In this document: piece after piece, positions 51,710 through 59,977 of the stretch
How positions within the stretch are numbered: the first letter of the stretch is position 1
How the letters are laid out: each line of letters begins with the position of its first letter
From: Marinomonas sp. UCMA 3892
GTDB lineage: Bacteria > Pseudomonadota > Gammaproteobacteria > Pseudomonadales > Marinomonadaceae
Length of the DNA: 64,000 nucleotides
Assembly (NCBI RefSeq): GCF_012726345.1
Contig: NZ_PTXN01000012.1
Coordinates: forward strand, 90,841-154,840
Direction of reading: 5' to 3'
Notes under the pieces: model-generated
What the model saw: the letters and a program-made list of their open reading frames with translations, nothing else
What the model was told of the DNA's origin: nothing
The model's database searches: none
Translations under genes and position numbers: made by a program

Positions 51710-51880
51710 ATGTCTAAAACAACCGTTACATTCGAATACGAGAAAGAAACCAAAAACAGCGTACGCTACCAAGAGGTACCAGAAGAAGGCAAGGCTCCGA
51801 TTATGGGGTCACTTTACGTACAAAAGTGGTTTGCGGGCAACAGCAAGACACTAGAGATCACCATAGAGAAAAAAGACTAA
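51710..51880 (+). CDS. 56-residue conserved-looking small protein
   Basis: Reads MSKTTVTFEYEKETKNSVRY onward for 56 residues and ends KTLEITIEKKD. AAGGA stands 6 nt before the ATG and the codon use is like that of its neighbours. The sequence alternates polar and hydrophobic residues, predicting a small beta-rich domain: strands at about 4-10, 18-22, 33-40 and 46-53, with the central GSLYVQKWF. It is 14 bp after the methyltransferase gene and may share its transcript. The function is unknown; it resembles a family of short single-domain bacterial proteins I cannot name. Confidence 0.75.
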   Translation: MSKTTVTFEYEKETKNSVRYQEVPEEGKAPIMGSLYVQKWFAGNSKTLEITIEKKD

Positions 51881-52180
51881 GCGCGAATTTTCATTCTTAA
51901 CTGTATAAAAAACACTCTTATTCCCTGCCTTTCTACTATCCTATTTTAGACACTTCGAAATAAGATAGTAGAGAAGCGCCCCTCCCCTTCACCTAGAACT
52001 AGGTAATTTGCCATTTCCCCATAAAAACTCACTCAATATATGAAAAAAATATAAAAAAATTAACATAAAAAACAAAATTACACTTTAAACATTTTTTAAT
52101 TCACAAAATAAAAGTTGCTATAAATAAATTAGAAACTAAGCTTAGAGCAACTGTTAAATTAGTAAAAAGTGAAAGAGAAA
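51881..52180. other. AT-rich gap before the phosphoethanolamine transferase gene
   Basis: 300 bp with runs of A and T, clearly richer in AT than the flanks from 52000 on. No ORF or terminator was found. The base shift continues into the following gene and suggests that the block was acquired or relaxed in composition. Confidence 0.5.
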
Positions 52181-53818
52181 ATGGATTTGAAATCAGAATC
52201 ATTATCAAAAAAAATTAAAGTTACATATTTCAAATTAACGATATTGATTGCCCTATACTATGCGTTAGTTATAAATACCCCATTCTATCTACAGCTATAT
52301 GATACTTTAGAACGTTCAAACTCAATGAATATTGGTCTTTTTTTATGCATGCCAATTTTTATTTTTTTAATAACAAATATATTATTTAGTCTGATTAGTT
52401 GGCCTTATATCGCTAAGCCAATTTTTATTTTCTTACTATTAACATCCAGTATTGTAAGTTATGTTATATATAACTATGGCATCTCAGTCGATTACGGAAT
52501 GATTCAAAACGCATTTGAAACCGATACTGGTGAAGCCGCTTCTTATCTAAGTTTTTATTCCGTATTCTGGGTGGTTATCACAGGTGTTATCCCTTCTTTA
52601 ATGGTAGCACTAGTAAAAATCAGACCTGAAATTAGCGTGATAAAAAAATTGCTTTCCATCTTCGTGTCTGTCCTTGTTATTTTATCCATTATCTTTTTTT
52701 ACTTCAAAGATCTGAGCTATATAGGTAGAAAAAACAGCTACTTAAAAGAAATGATTGTCCCCACTTACTACCTTTCAAGTAGCTATAAATACATAAAGAA
52801 CACATATTTTTCCAGCCCTGTCACCTATAAAAAAATTGGTGAGGATGCAAAACAAGCTGCCAAGGATCCATCACAAAAACCGACTCTATTTTTCTTTGTA
52901 CTTGGCGAAACAGCGCGTTCACAAAACTATCAGCTAAATGGTTACCCTAGACCAACCAATGAATATACTAGCAAACAAGATGTAATTTCATTTAAAGATG
53001 TCGCGTCATGCGGAACGGCAACCGCAGTATCGGTACCTTGCATGTTTTCTGCTCTATCAAGAGATGAATACAAAGAATCTGTCGCCAAACATCAAGATAA
53101 TGCTATCGACATTCTCAAAAGAGCAGGCATTTCATTACTTTGGAAAGAAAATGATGGTGGTGACAAAGATGTAGCGAATAACATCACCAAAATGACATTA
53201 AATCGTGAAGTAGTAAATGAGTTCTGTAATGGTAATAGTTGTTACGATATGGCTCTTTTAGCTAATTTAGATTCAGATATAAAAAGTATGCAAGGCGATA
53301 GAATTATTTTTATTCATTTAATGGGCAGCCATGGGCCAAATTATTTTAAACGCTATCCAGATGATCAGAAAAAATTCACTCCTGATTGTCAGAGAAATGA
53401 TGTAGAGAATTGCTCTTCCGAAAGTATTATAAACTCTTATGATAATACTATTCATTACACTGATTTTGTTATCAGTAAACTTATCGATAAACTCAAAGGT
53501 ATCAGCGACCAGTATAACACCAGCCTCTTATATCTTTCTGATCACGGCGAATCATTAGGAGAAAATGGTGTATTTTTACACGGACTACCCTACGCATTTG
53601 CTCCTATTTATCAAACAAGAGTTCCTCTCATTTTATGGATGTCGGACGACTTCAAGAAAGCCAAACACATTGATCGAGCATGCCTAAAAAATGAAGCTCA
53701 AAACACTAGCATCTCACAAGACTACATCTTTCACTCCTTGCTTGGCATCATGGATGTGACAACATCTGCCTATAAGCAAGAGCTGGATCTTTACAAAAAA
53801 TGCAGAGCAATTAATTAG
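52181..53818 (+). CDS. eptA: Phosphoethanolamine transferase, EptA type
   Basis: 545 residues from the ATG at 52181; a GTG at 52169 is the alternative, neither has a strong ribosome site. Five membrane helices (about 15-200) then a periplasmic sulfatase-fold domain. Nucleophile Thr279 in CGTATAVSVPCMF, zinc ligands around FVLGETARSQNYQLNGY and LSDHGESLGENG. It adds phosphoethanolamine to lipid A, which lowers negative charge and protects against cationic peptides such as polymyxin. AT-rich, unlike its neighbours. No two-component regulator is near. Confidence 0.88.
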   Translation: MDLKSESLSKKIKVTYFKLTILIALYYALVINTPFYLQLYDTLERSNSMNIGLFLCMPIFIFLITNILFSLISWPYIAKPIFIFLLLTSSIVSYVIYNYGISVDYGMIQNAFETDTGEAASYLSFYSVFWVVITGVIPSLMVALVKIRPEISVIKKLLSIFVSVLVILSIIFFYFKDLSYIGRKNSYLKEMIVPTYYLSSSYKYIKNTYFSSPVTYKKIGEDAKQAAKDPSQKPTLFFFVLGETARSQNYQLNGYPRPTNEYTSKQDVISFKDVASCGTATAVSVPCMFSALSRDEYKESVAKHQDNAIDILKRAGISLLWKENDGGDKDVANNITKMTLNREVVNEFCNGNSCYDMALLANLDSDIKSMQGDRIIFIHLMGSHGPNYFKRYPDDQKKFTPDCQRNDVENCSSESIINSYDNTIHYTDFVISKLIDKLKGISDQYNTSLLYLSDHGESLGENGVFLHGLPYAFAPIYQTRVPLILWMSDDFKKAKHIDRACLKNEAQNTSISQDYIFHSLLGIMDVTTSAYKQELDLYKKCRAIN

Positions 53819-53907
53819 AATGAATAATTACCCAAATTATTTTTTACCTTTTTTTTACCTTGTCTACTATAAATTAGAATACATATAATAATTTATAGAG
53901 ATAATAT

Positions 53908-55872
53908 ATGCCAAAAAATAAAAGCTCATTATTACGTGTTCTATCTCCTCTAAAACCGTACTTATGTTTTTTTGCTCTCACCCTACTCTGCTTATCACTT
54001 AGTCGTTTGTTACTAATGATCTGGAAATATGATCGAATCGGCAGTGCTACCGATTGGATCACATTACTTGGTTTCGGCTTACGCATTGATATCGCTTCCA
54101 TCTCATACATAATTGGCATACCTGCGGTCATCAGTTTACTTATTTCCGGCATTCCCTATATCAATCGTATTTGGGATTTCCTCACTAGGATCTGGCTAAC
54201 ATGCACATTTGTTTTGCTGATTTTTATGGAAGCATCAACGCCTGCTTTTATTGAAGAATACAGCCTAAGACCTAACCGCCTTTTTGTAGAATATTTACTC
54301 TACCCGAAAGAAGTATTTTCTATGCTTCTTGAAGGCCATAAGCTCACTTTGCTTTTAACATCAGTAATTTCCACTATAACTGTTATTTTGGCATATCAAT
54401 TTTTTCGTAAACAAAGCATAGTCAACCGTCCTCAGCCTAAATGGTTCGAACGCCCTGTATTGGTCGTTATCATCTTCTGCCTAGCATTTCTTGGTGCTCG
54501 TTCAAGCTTGCAGCACAGACCAATTAATCCAAGCTATACGGCATTTACTAATGACCCACTGGTAAACAGCTTAACCCTTAACTCGACTTATTCTCTTATG
54601 TACGCCGTAAGCCAAATGGCTGATGAAGTTAGTTCATTTGAACTGTACCCAAAAATGAGCAAAGACAGGGTCATTGCAGAGATCCATAAAGCAATGGGGC
54701 TAAATATAGATCAATTCACATCGGAAGACCTTCCTACTTTACATATACAACAAGCTACTCAGCATTTTGATCGCCCAAAAAATCTTGTTATCATTCTTGA
54801 GGAAAGCTTGGGAGCACAGTTTGTTGGCAGTTTAGGCGGGCTTCCTTTAACGCCTGAATACGATAAATTGGTACCTGAAGCATGGTCATTCAACAATTTA
54901 TACGCGACTGGAACTCGTTCAGTACGAGGTATTGAAGCAGTTGTAACAGGCTTTGTTCCTACTCCCGCGCGTAGCACAGTAAAACTCCCTAATTCACAAA
55001 CCAATTTTTTCACTATTGCCAAACTGCTCGGTAAACAAGGTTATGACACTAACTTCATCTATGGTGGTGGCGCTCATTTTGACAACATGAAAACCTTCTT
55101 CTTAGGTAACGGCTTCAACTCCATCATCGAAGAAAAAGACTTCGTGAACCCTGAGTTTGTTGGCTCTTGGGGCGTGAGTGATGAAGATCTTTTCACCAAA
55201 GCCAATCAAGACTTTGTAGCAAAATCTAAGACAGGGAAACCTTTTTTCAGTTTGGTATTCAGCTCATCAAACCACGACCCATTTGAATTCCCTGACAACA
55301 AAATTGAACTTTACAATACGCCCAAAGCAACTCGTGAGAATGCGGTCAAATACGCCGACCATGCAATAGGCCATTTTTTCAAATTAGCGAAACAAGAAGA
55401 CTATTGGAAAGATACGGTATTCCTAGTAGTTGCTGATCATGATGCACGTACAACCCGCTCTGATTTAGTGCCAATCCCAAGCTTTCATATACCTGCCTTA
55501 ATAATTGGCGATGGAATCGAGCCAAAAAGTGATAGCAGAGTAGCAAGCCAAATAGACTTGGCACCAACACTGTTATCATTAATTGGAGTGGACTCTGAAC
55601 ACCCAATGATTGGCCAGGACTTAACAAAAGTAGATGATGATTATGTGGGACGAGCGATTATGCAATTTAATGAAAACCAAGCCTTTTTGAAAGATGGCAA
55701 AGTCGTTATTTTGCAGCCGAAAAAATCGCCAAAAACCTTTACTTATAAAGACTTAACATTAACACCAAGCAATGATGTTAGTGAGGATTTAATAAACCAA
55801 GCTATTGCGCACCCACTGCTAGGCACTTGGCTTTACAACGAGAAAAGATACGACATGCGCAGAAGCAAATAA
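53908..55872 (+). CDS. LTA synthase-like sulfatase-family membrane enzyme
   Basis: 654 residues with five membrane helices (about 15-190) and a periplasmic domain of the alkaline phosphatase superfamily. Nucleophile is probably Thr336 in NLYATGTRSVRGIEAV, with metal ligands in ILEESLG, NFIYGGGAHFDNM and VADHDART. In Gram-negative bacteria this family makes periplasmic glycans or transfers phosphoglycerol; the substrate here is unknown. It follows eptA by 90 bp in the same orientation, making a pair of envelope-decorating enzymes. Confidence 0.85.
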   Translation: MPKNKSSLLRVLSPLKPYLCFFALTLLCLSLSRLLLMIWKYDRIGSATDWITLLGFGLRIDIASISYIIGIPAVISLLISGIPYINRIWDFLTRIWLTCTFVLLIFMEASTPAFIEEYSLRPNRLFVEYLLYPKEVFSMLLEGHKLTLLLTSVISTITVILAYQFFRKQSIVNRPQPKWFERPVLVVIIFCLAFLGARSSLQHRPINPSYTAFTNDPLVNSLTLNSTYSLMYAVSQMADEVSSFELYPKMSKDRVIAEIHKAMGLNIDQFTSEDLPTLHIQQATQHFDRPKNLVIILEESLGAQFVGSLGGLPLTPEYDKLVPEAWSFNNLYATGTRSVRGIEAVVTGFVPTPARSTVKLPNSQTNFFTIAKLLGKQGYDTNFIYGGGAHFDNMKTFFLGNGFNSIIEEKDFVNPEFVGSWGVSDEDLFTKANQDFVAKSKTGKPFFSLVFSSSNHDPFEFPDNKIELYNTPKATRENAVKYADHAIGHFFKLAKQEDYWKDTVFLVVADHDARTTRSDLVPIPSFHIPALIIGDGIEPKSDSRVASQIDLAPTLLSLIGVDSEHPMIGQDLTKVDDDYVGRAIMQFNENQAFLKDGKVVILQPKKSPKTFTYKDLTLTPSNDVSEDLINQAIAHPLLGTWLYNEKRYDMRRSK

Positions 55873-55889
55873 GTCATGGACATAAAAAT

Positions 55890-55913
55890 GCCGAGCGAAA
55901 ACTCGGCTTTTTT
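55890..55913 (+). terminator. Intrinsic terminator
   Basis: GCCGAG (55890-55895) pairs with CTCGGC (55902-55907) and a T run follows. Ends the LTA synthase-like gene; convergent with the methyltransferase gene. Confidence 0.85.
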
Positions 55914-55944
55914 ATGTCTATAGAATGCTTCAAAGCAAGTGATT

Positions 55945-56610
55945 TTAAATCCCTGCAATACCCTTCTGATATGTCAAAATTTGCCCTTTAAAAGGCGAAG
56001 ATAGGTAATTCGTAGCATCAGGTTTTCGTTGATGATGAGAGTACCCCAAAAGAACCATTTTTTTACTGAAAGGAGCATGATGACCCCGCCCCGGATCCAC
56101 CAGCAAAACTAAACAATTTTCCGCTGCGTGTTTTTCAATAAAAGCAGATAATAGATCAACATGAAAACGTTCATACAAAATATCACTACCGATAATGCAG
56201 TCGTATTTACCTAAATCTGTGCTAGCGTCTTGCCAGCTTGCCCTGATAAAAGGTATAGGCTGATCGCCATTCAAAAGCGCATTTTGCCTGAGGAAATTGC
56301 CTGCTTCAGGATGATAATCTGTTGCTGTAATATTGGCCAATCTGTGATTCAGTACCAGACTAGCAAGCCCAATACCACAACCAACTTCTAATATTTTTAA
56401 ACCATCGATTTTATGCCCAAACATGAGGTGTGCAAGCACTTCACCAGATGGCCAAATTACGCCAAACAGAGGCCATACCGCAGATGTGATGCCAAGATTT
56501 AACGCAATATTATCATCATCCGAAAACTCTTGATTATCACGCAGTGTTCGCACATGGATATCGGTCTTATCAAATTCAAGAGTTTGATAACGAACACGAA
56601 AATGAGACAT
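55945..56610 (-). CDS. Class I SAM-dependent protein methyltransferase
   Basis: 221 residues from the ATG at 56610, with AGGA 5 nt upstream. SAM site LEVGCGIGLASLVLNHR at about 72-88, with ATDYHPEAGNFLRQNALLN and SDILYERFHV. It resembles ETFB/METTL20- and Mettl21-type lysine methyltransferases and PrmA-like enzymes; the target is not known. Monocistronic as far as seen. Confidence 0.78.
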   Translation of the reverse strand: MSHFRVRYQTLEFDKTDIHVRTLRDNQEFSDDDNIALNLGITSAVWPLFGVIWPSGEVLAHLMFGHKIDGLKILEVGCGIGLASLVLNHRLANITATDYHPEAGNFLRQNALLNGDQPIPFIRASWQDASTDLGKYDCIIGSDILYERFHVDLLSAFIEKHAAENCLVLLVDPGRGHHAPFSKKMVLLGYSHHQRKPDATNYLSSPFKGQILTYQKGIAGI

Positions 56611-56739
56611 ATAAGTCCTAGATAATGCACGGAAATAGCAAACGCTATTAAACTGAAGCACCATACTAGCTGTATTATTTAAAATCCCCTAAGTTTAGTT
56701 CATTAACCTTTTTAAAATACCTCATGCTTTGATCTTAAA

Positions 56740-57636
56740 TTAATTAACTGACCAGCGCTCCAACAAGATATTAATAAATAGATCTGCCGCAGGAGATACC
56801 GATGTTGAACTGCGTTTGACAAGACCAATCGAGCGGTCAATTTTTTGCCCTTTAAGAGGTCTGGAAGTCAGCACTGAGGCACTGCTCAGTGGCATCGCCA
56901 GTTTGGGAACAATCGATATACCCAACCCCATTTCGACTAAACCAAGTGATGTGGAAAGATGCTGCACTTCATAAAAACTGTTTAACTGCACTTGGTCCCT
57001 TGCTAAAGATTTATCTAACAAAATTCGGTTACCACTGGCACGCCCAACACTGATTAATTTGTAAGGCTCCATGTCTAACCAAGACACTTCTTCCAACTCG
57101 CATAATGGATGGTCTTTACGTAAGCAAACCACAAATGGATCATCGAGAAGCGGTGTAAAAGACACTTCTGGATGCTGAGCTATGGCCATATTTATACCAA
57201 AATCCGCATCACCACGAATAACCGACTCCAAACCATGATTGGCACTTTCGTCTAAAATTTGAATACGAATCCCCGGATAACGCTCGTTAAAAACATTAAT
57301 AACACTGGGCAAAAAATAAAATGCAGCGGTGGGAATACAGGCAATAGTAACTTTACCTTTCTGCTGAGATGCCATGTCTTTTATGCCTAAAACAGACAGC
57401 TCAAATTCCTCTACCATGCGACGAGCTTTTGGCAAAAACTCACGTCCCACAGAGGTTAGCCAAGTTTTCCGAGTCGTTCGCTCAAATAATTGAGTGCCTA
57501 AAATAGCCTCTAATTTCTGCATTCTCCGACTCAAAGCAGGTTGAGATAAAAAGGTCAATTCGGCAGCATCATGAAAATTCCCAGTTTCCGCAATACGTAT
57601 AAAAATAACCAAATCTTTAAATTCTATTTGATGCAT
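56740..57636 (-). CDS. LysR-type transcriptional regulator
   Basis: 298 residues. HTH at about 18-50 (DAAELTFLSQPALSRRMQKLEAILGTQLFERTTRK) and a periplasmic-binding-like effector domain (about 90-295). Divergent from the isomerase-transporter operon, its obvious target, with 117 bp between the starts. The likely co-inducer is a tricarboxylate or a related acid. Confidence 0.88.
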   Translation of the reverse strand: MHQIEFKDLVIFIRIAETGNFHDAAELTFLSQPALSRRMQKLEAILGTQLFERTTRKTWLTSVGREFLPKARRMVEEFELSVLGIKDMASQQKGKVTIACIPTAAFYFLPSVINVFNERYPGIRIQILDESANHGLESVIRGDADFGINMAIAQHPEVSFTPLLDDPFVVCLRKDHPLCELEEVSWLDMEPYKLISVGRASGNRILLDKSLARDQVQLNSFYEVQHLSTSLGLVEMGLGISIVPKLAMPLSSASVLTSRPLKGQKIDRSIGLVKRSSTSVSPAADLFINILLERWSVN

Positions 57637-57682
57637 TGTTATTCCTATTAATTTGTTTTACACATCAATTATGACTTATCTT

Positions 57683-57695
57683 TGCATTTGATGCA
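57683..57695. promoter_or_regulatory. Predicted LysR operator
   Basis: TGCATTTGATGCA, a perfect 5-3-5 inverted repeat that fits the T-N11-A rule for LysR-type regulators, in the 117-bp divergent region. It is centred 65 bp before the isomerase start codon. Confidence 0.55.
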
Positions 57696-57753
57696 CGAAT
57701 ATAGATTGTGAGACTTTAGCTATAAGCAATTACAACAACAAAGGTTTATCACA

Positions 57754-58815
57754 ATGTCACAAACCATATCTTGCATCATAATGCGTGGCGGCACCTCTAG
57801 AGGTCCCTATTTACAGATCTCCGATCTTCCTCAAGATCGGAATGCCTGTGCAGATGTTTTGTTAAAAATCATGGGATCCGGCCATGAGCTTCAACTTGAT
57901 GGTATTGGTGGAGGAAATAGCTTAACAAGCAAAGTGGCGATGGTTGGCGCCTCAACTCACCCAGATGCGGACGTTGATTATTTATTTGCTCAAGTAGGCA
58001 TAGTGGATAAAACAGTAGACTTTGCGCCAAACTGCGGAAATATGCTTGCAGGTGTTGCGCCTTACGCCATAGAAACTGGCTTATTCCCAGCTAGCGAAGG
58101 AACAACGACGGTACGCATTCATAACCTAAACACCGGAAAAATTATTCATTCAACAGTACAAACACCACAAGGCAAAGTAGAATATACTGGCAACACTATT
58201 ATTAGTGGTACGAACTCTCCTGGCGCTCCAATTCAACTAACATTTTTGAATGTAGAAGGCGCAAAAACAGGTAAGTTATTACCCACCGGTAGTGCTTTGA
58301 ACATTATCGATTCTATAGAAGTTACTTGTATTGATGCTGCGACACCGGTTGTTTTAATCCAAGCAAGTGATCTTGGAAAAACCGGCTATGAAACACCAGC
58401 GGAACTAGATAGTGACATAGAATTCATGACTCGTTTAGAAGTTATTCGCCTTCAGGCCGGTGAACTAATGGGAATGGGTGATGTTTCAAACTCGGTTATA
58501 CCTAAGCCTATTTTACTTTCTCCAGCTCGTTTTGATGGAACCATCAATGCTCGCTACTTTGTCCCACATAAATGCCATAAATCATTAGCTGTTACGGGAA
58601 GTATCGCTATTGTGACTGCGTGTTGCCTTCCAGGAACCGTAGCCTCAAAACTCATTGGTGATAAAGACTCCGAGTCCAATTTCACCCTTGAACACCCTTC
58701 AGGAAAGATCGAGCTTAGCGCTCAACGCAAGGAAGACAATTTATCAGCGTTAAATAGTGTATCGGTAATCCGTACTGCAAGAAAAATTCTCTCAGGTACG
58801 GTTTATCTTAATTAA
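57754..58815 (+). CDS. 4-oxalomesaconate tautomerase / PrpF-family isomerase
   Basis: 353 residues of the PrpF fold (two diaminopimelate epimerase-like halves). MRGGTSRGPYL at the N terminus and NCGNMLAGVAPYAIE and CCLPGT near the catalytic cysteines are typical. The GalD branch interconverts keto and enol 4-oxalomesaconate in gallate breakdown; PrpF isomerises 2-methylaconitate. The split is not clear here; transport of tricarboxylates next door suits aconitate-like substrates as well. Confidence 0.82.
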   Translation: MSQTISCIIMRGGTSRGPYLQISDLPQDRNACADVLLKIMGSGHELQLDGIGGGNSLTSKVAMVGASTHPDADVDYLFAQVGIVDKTVDFAPNCGNMLAGVAPYAIETGLFPASEGTTTVRIHNLNTGKIIHSTVQTPQGKVEYTGNTIISGTNSPGAPIQLTFLNVEGAKTGKLLPTGSALNIIDSIEVTCIDAATPVVLIQASDLGKTGYETPAELDSDIEFMTRLEVIRLQAGELMGMGDVSNSVIPKPILLSPARFDGTINARYFVPHKCHKSLAVTGSIAIVTACCLPGTVASKLIGDKDSESNFTLEHPSGKIELSAQRKEDNLSALNSVSVIRTARKILSGTVYLN

Positions 58816-58876
58816 CTATTAATACAAAAAAGAATAAACGTATTAAACATTCATAAAAACAAGAAAGGTGAATTCT

Positions 58877-59953
58877 ATGAAAAAACTTTCGAAAGTTATA
58901 GGCGCTTCCATCTTAACCGTTGGTTGCCTATTAACATTGCCAGCAAAAGCTGCCGAAGTTCCATCTACAATCAACTGGACAATTCCATTTGGTGTTGGTG
59001 GTGGTACTGATGTATGGGCTCGTTTTATTGCACCACATCTAACCAAGAACATTGAAGGCAACCCAACCGTAGTGATTAAGAACCAACCTGGTGGCGGCTC
59101 TATTACAGGAACTAACCTTTTTTACCAACGCGCTAAAAGCAACGGTGAAGACATCCTAGGAACTTCAGCATCAACACTGTATCCATTCATGTTAGGGGAT
59201 AAACGTGTTCGCTATAACTTTGACAAATGGATTCCGTTGATGGCTAGCCCAACTGGTGGTGTCGTATACGTACAACCAGATCTAGGTGTTTCTTCTGCCA
59301 ATGATATTGCGAAACTTAACGGTGTTACTTTACCGTTTGGCTCTCAAAGCCCAACAGGTTTAGAACTACCTGTATTCCTTGCGTTTGAAATGCTTGGACT
59401 TGACATCAAGCCAGTGTTTGGCATGAAAAGCCGTGGTGCCGGTCGTCTTGCATTTGAACGTGGTGAAGCAAAAATTGACTTCCAAACATCTTCTGCTTAT
59501 ATGAACTCAGTGCTAGATCTTGTTCAAAACAACAAGGCTGTACCATTATTCTCTCTAGGTATTCTTAACGCAGAAGGTAAAATTGTTAGAGATCCAGCAT
59601 TCCCTGATCTACCTACGTTTGAAGAAGTATACGCTAAGAAATACGGCAAAGAGCCATCTGGCATGGAATACACAGCTTATAAGAAATTCTTAGCAGCTGG
59701 TTTCGCCTTCCAGAAAGTCATATTCATTCCAGCCGATACACCAAGCGATGTTATGAAGGAATACCAAACAGGCATTCAAAAAATGCTAAAAGACCCTGCT
59801 TTTATCAAAGATTCTGAAGTTCAAATTGGGCCATATGAAAACGTTATGGGTATTGATGCAGCACAATACTTAAGCGAAGCAGTTACAGTATCTCCTGAGT
59901 TGTACTCTTGGATTTCCAACTGGCTAAAAACGAAATTCGATTACAAGCTGTAG
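58877..59953 (+). CDS. Tripartite tricarboxylate transporter, binding protein TctC
   Basis: 358 residues from the ATG at 58877; GTG at 58868 is the alternative, AAAGG stands 8 nt before the ATG. Signal peptide, cut after AKA at 25. The Bug/TctC domain has the NWTIPFGVGGGTDVWARFIAPHL N lobe. It binds a di- or tricarboxylate in the periplasm. 24 bp before TctA. Confidence 0.88.
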   Translation: MKKLSKVIGASILTVGCLLTLPAKAAEVPSTINWTIPFGVGGGTDVWARFIAPHLTKNIEGNPTVVIKNQPGGGSITGTNLFYQRAKSNGEDILGTSASTLYPFMLGDKRVRYNFDKWIPLMASPTGGVVYVQPDLGVSSANDIAKLNGVTLPFGSQSPTGLELPVFLAFEMLGLDIKPVFGMKSRGAGRLAFERGEAKIDFQTSSAYMNSVLDLVQNNKAVPLFSLGILNAEGKIVRDPAFPDLPTFEEVYAKKYGKEPSGMEYTAYKKFLAAGFAFQKVIFIPADTPSDVMKEYQTGIQKMLKDPAFIKDSEVQIGPYENVMGIDAAQYLSEAVTVSPELYSWISNWLKTKFDYKL

Positions 59954-59977
59954 TTTTAAAATTAGGAGTTATTGTTA

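Noticed and set aside
57754..58815. Naming the isomerase prpF outright
   Set aside because: No methylcitrate-cycle genes (prpBCD) are near and the sequence also fits the GalD group.
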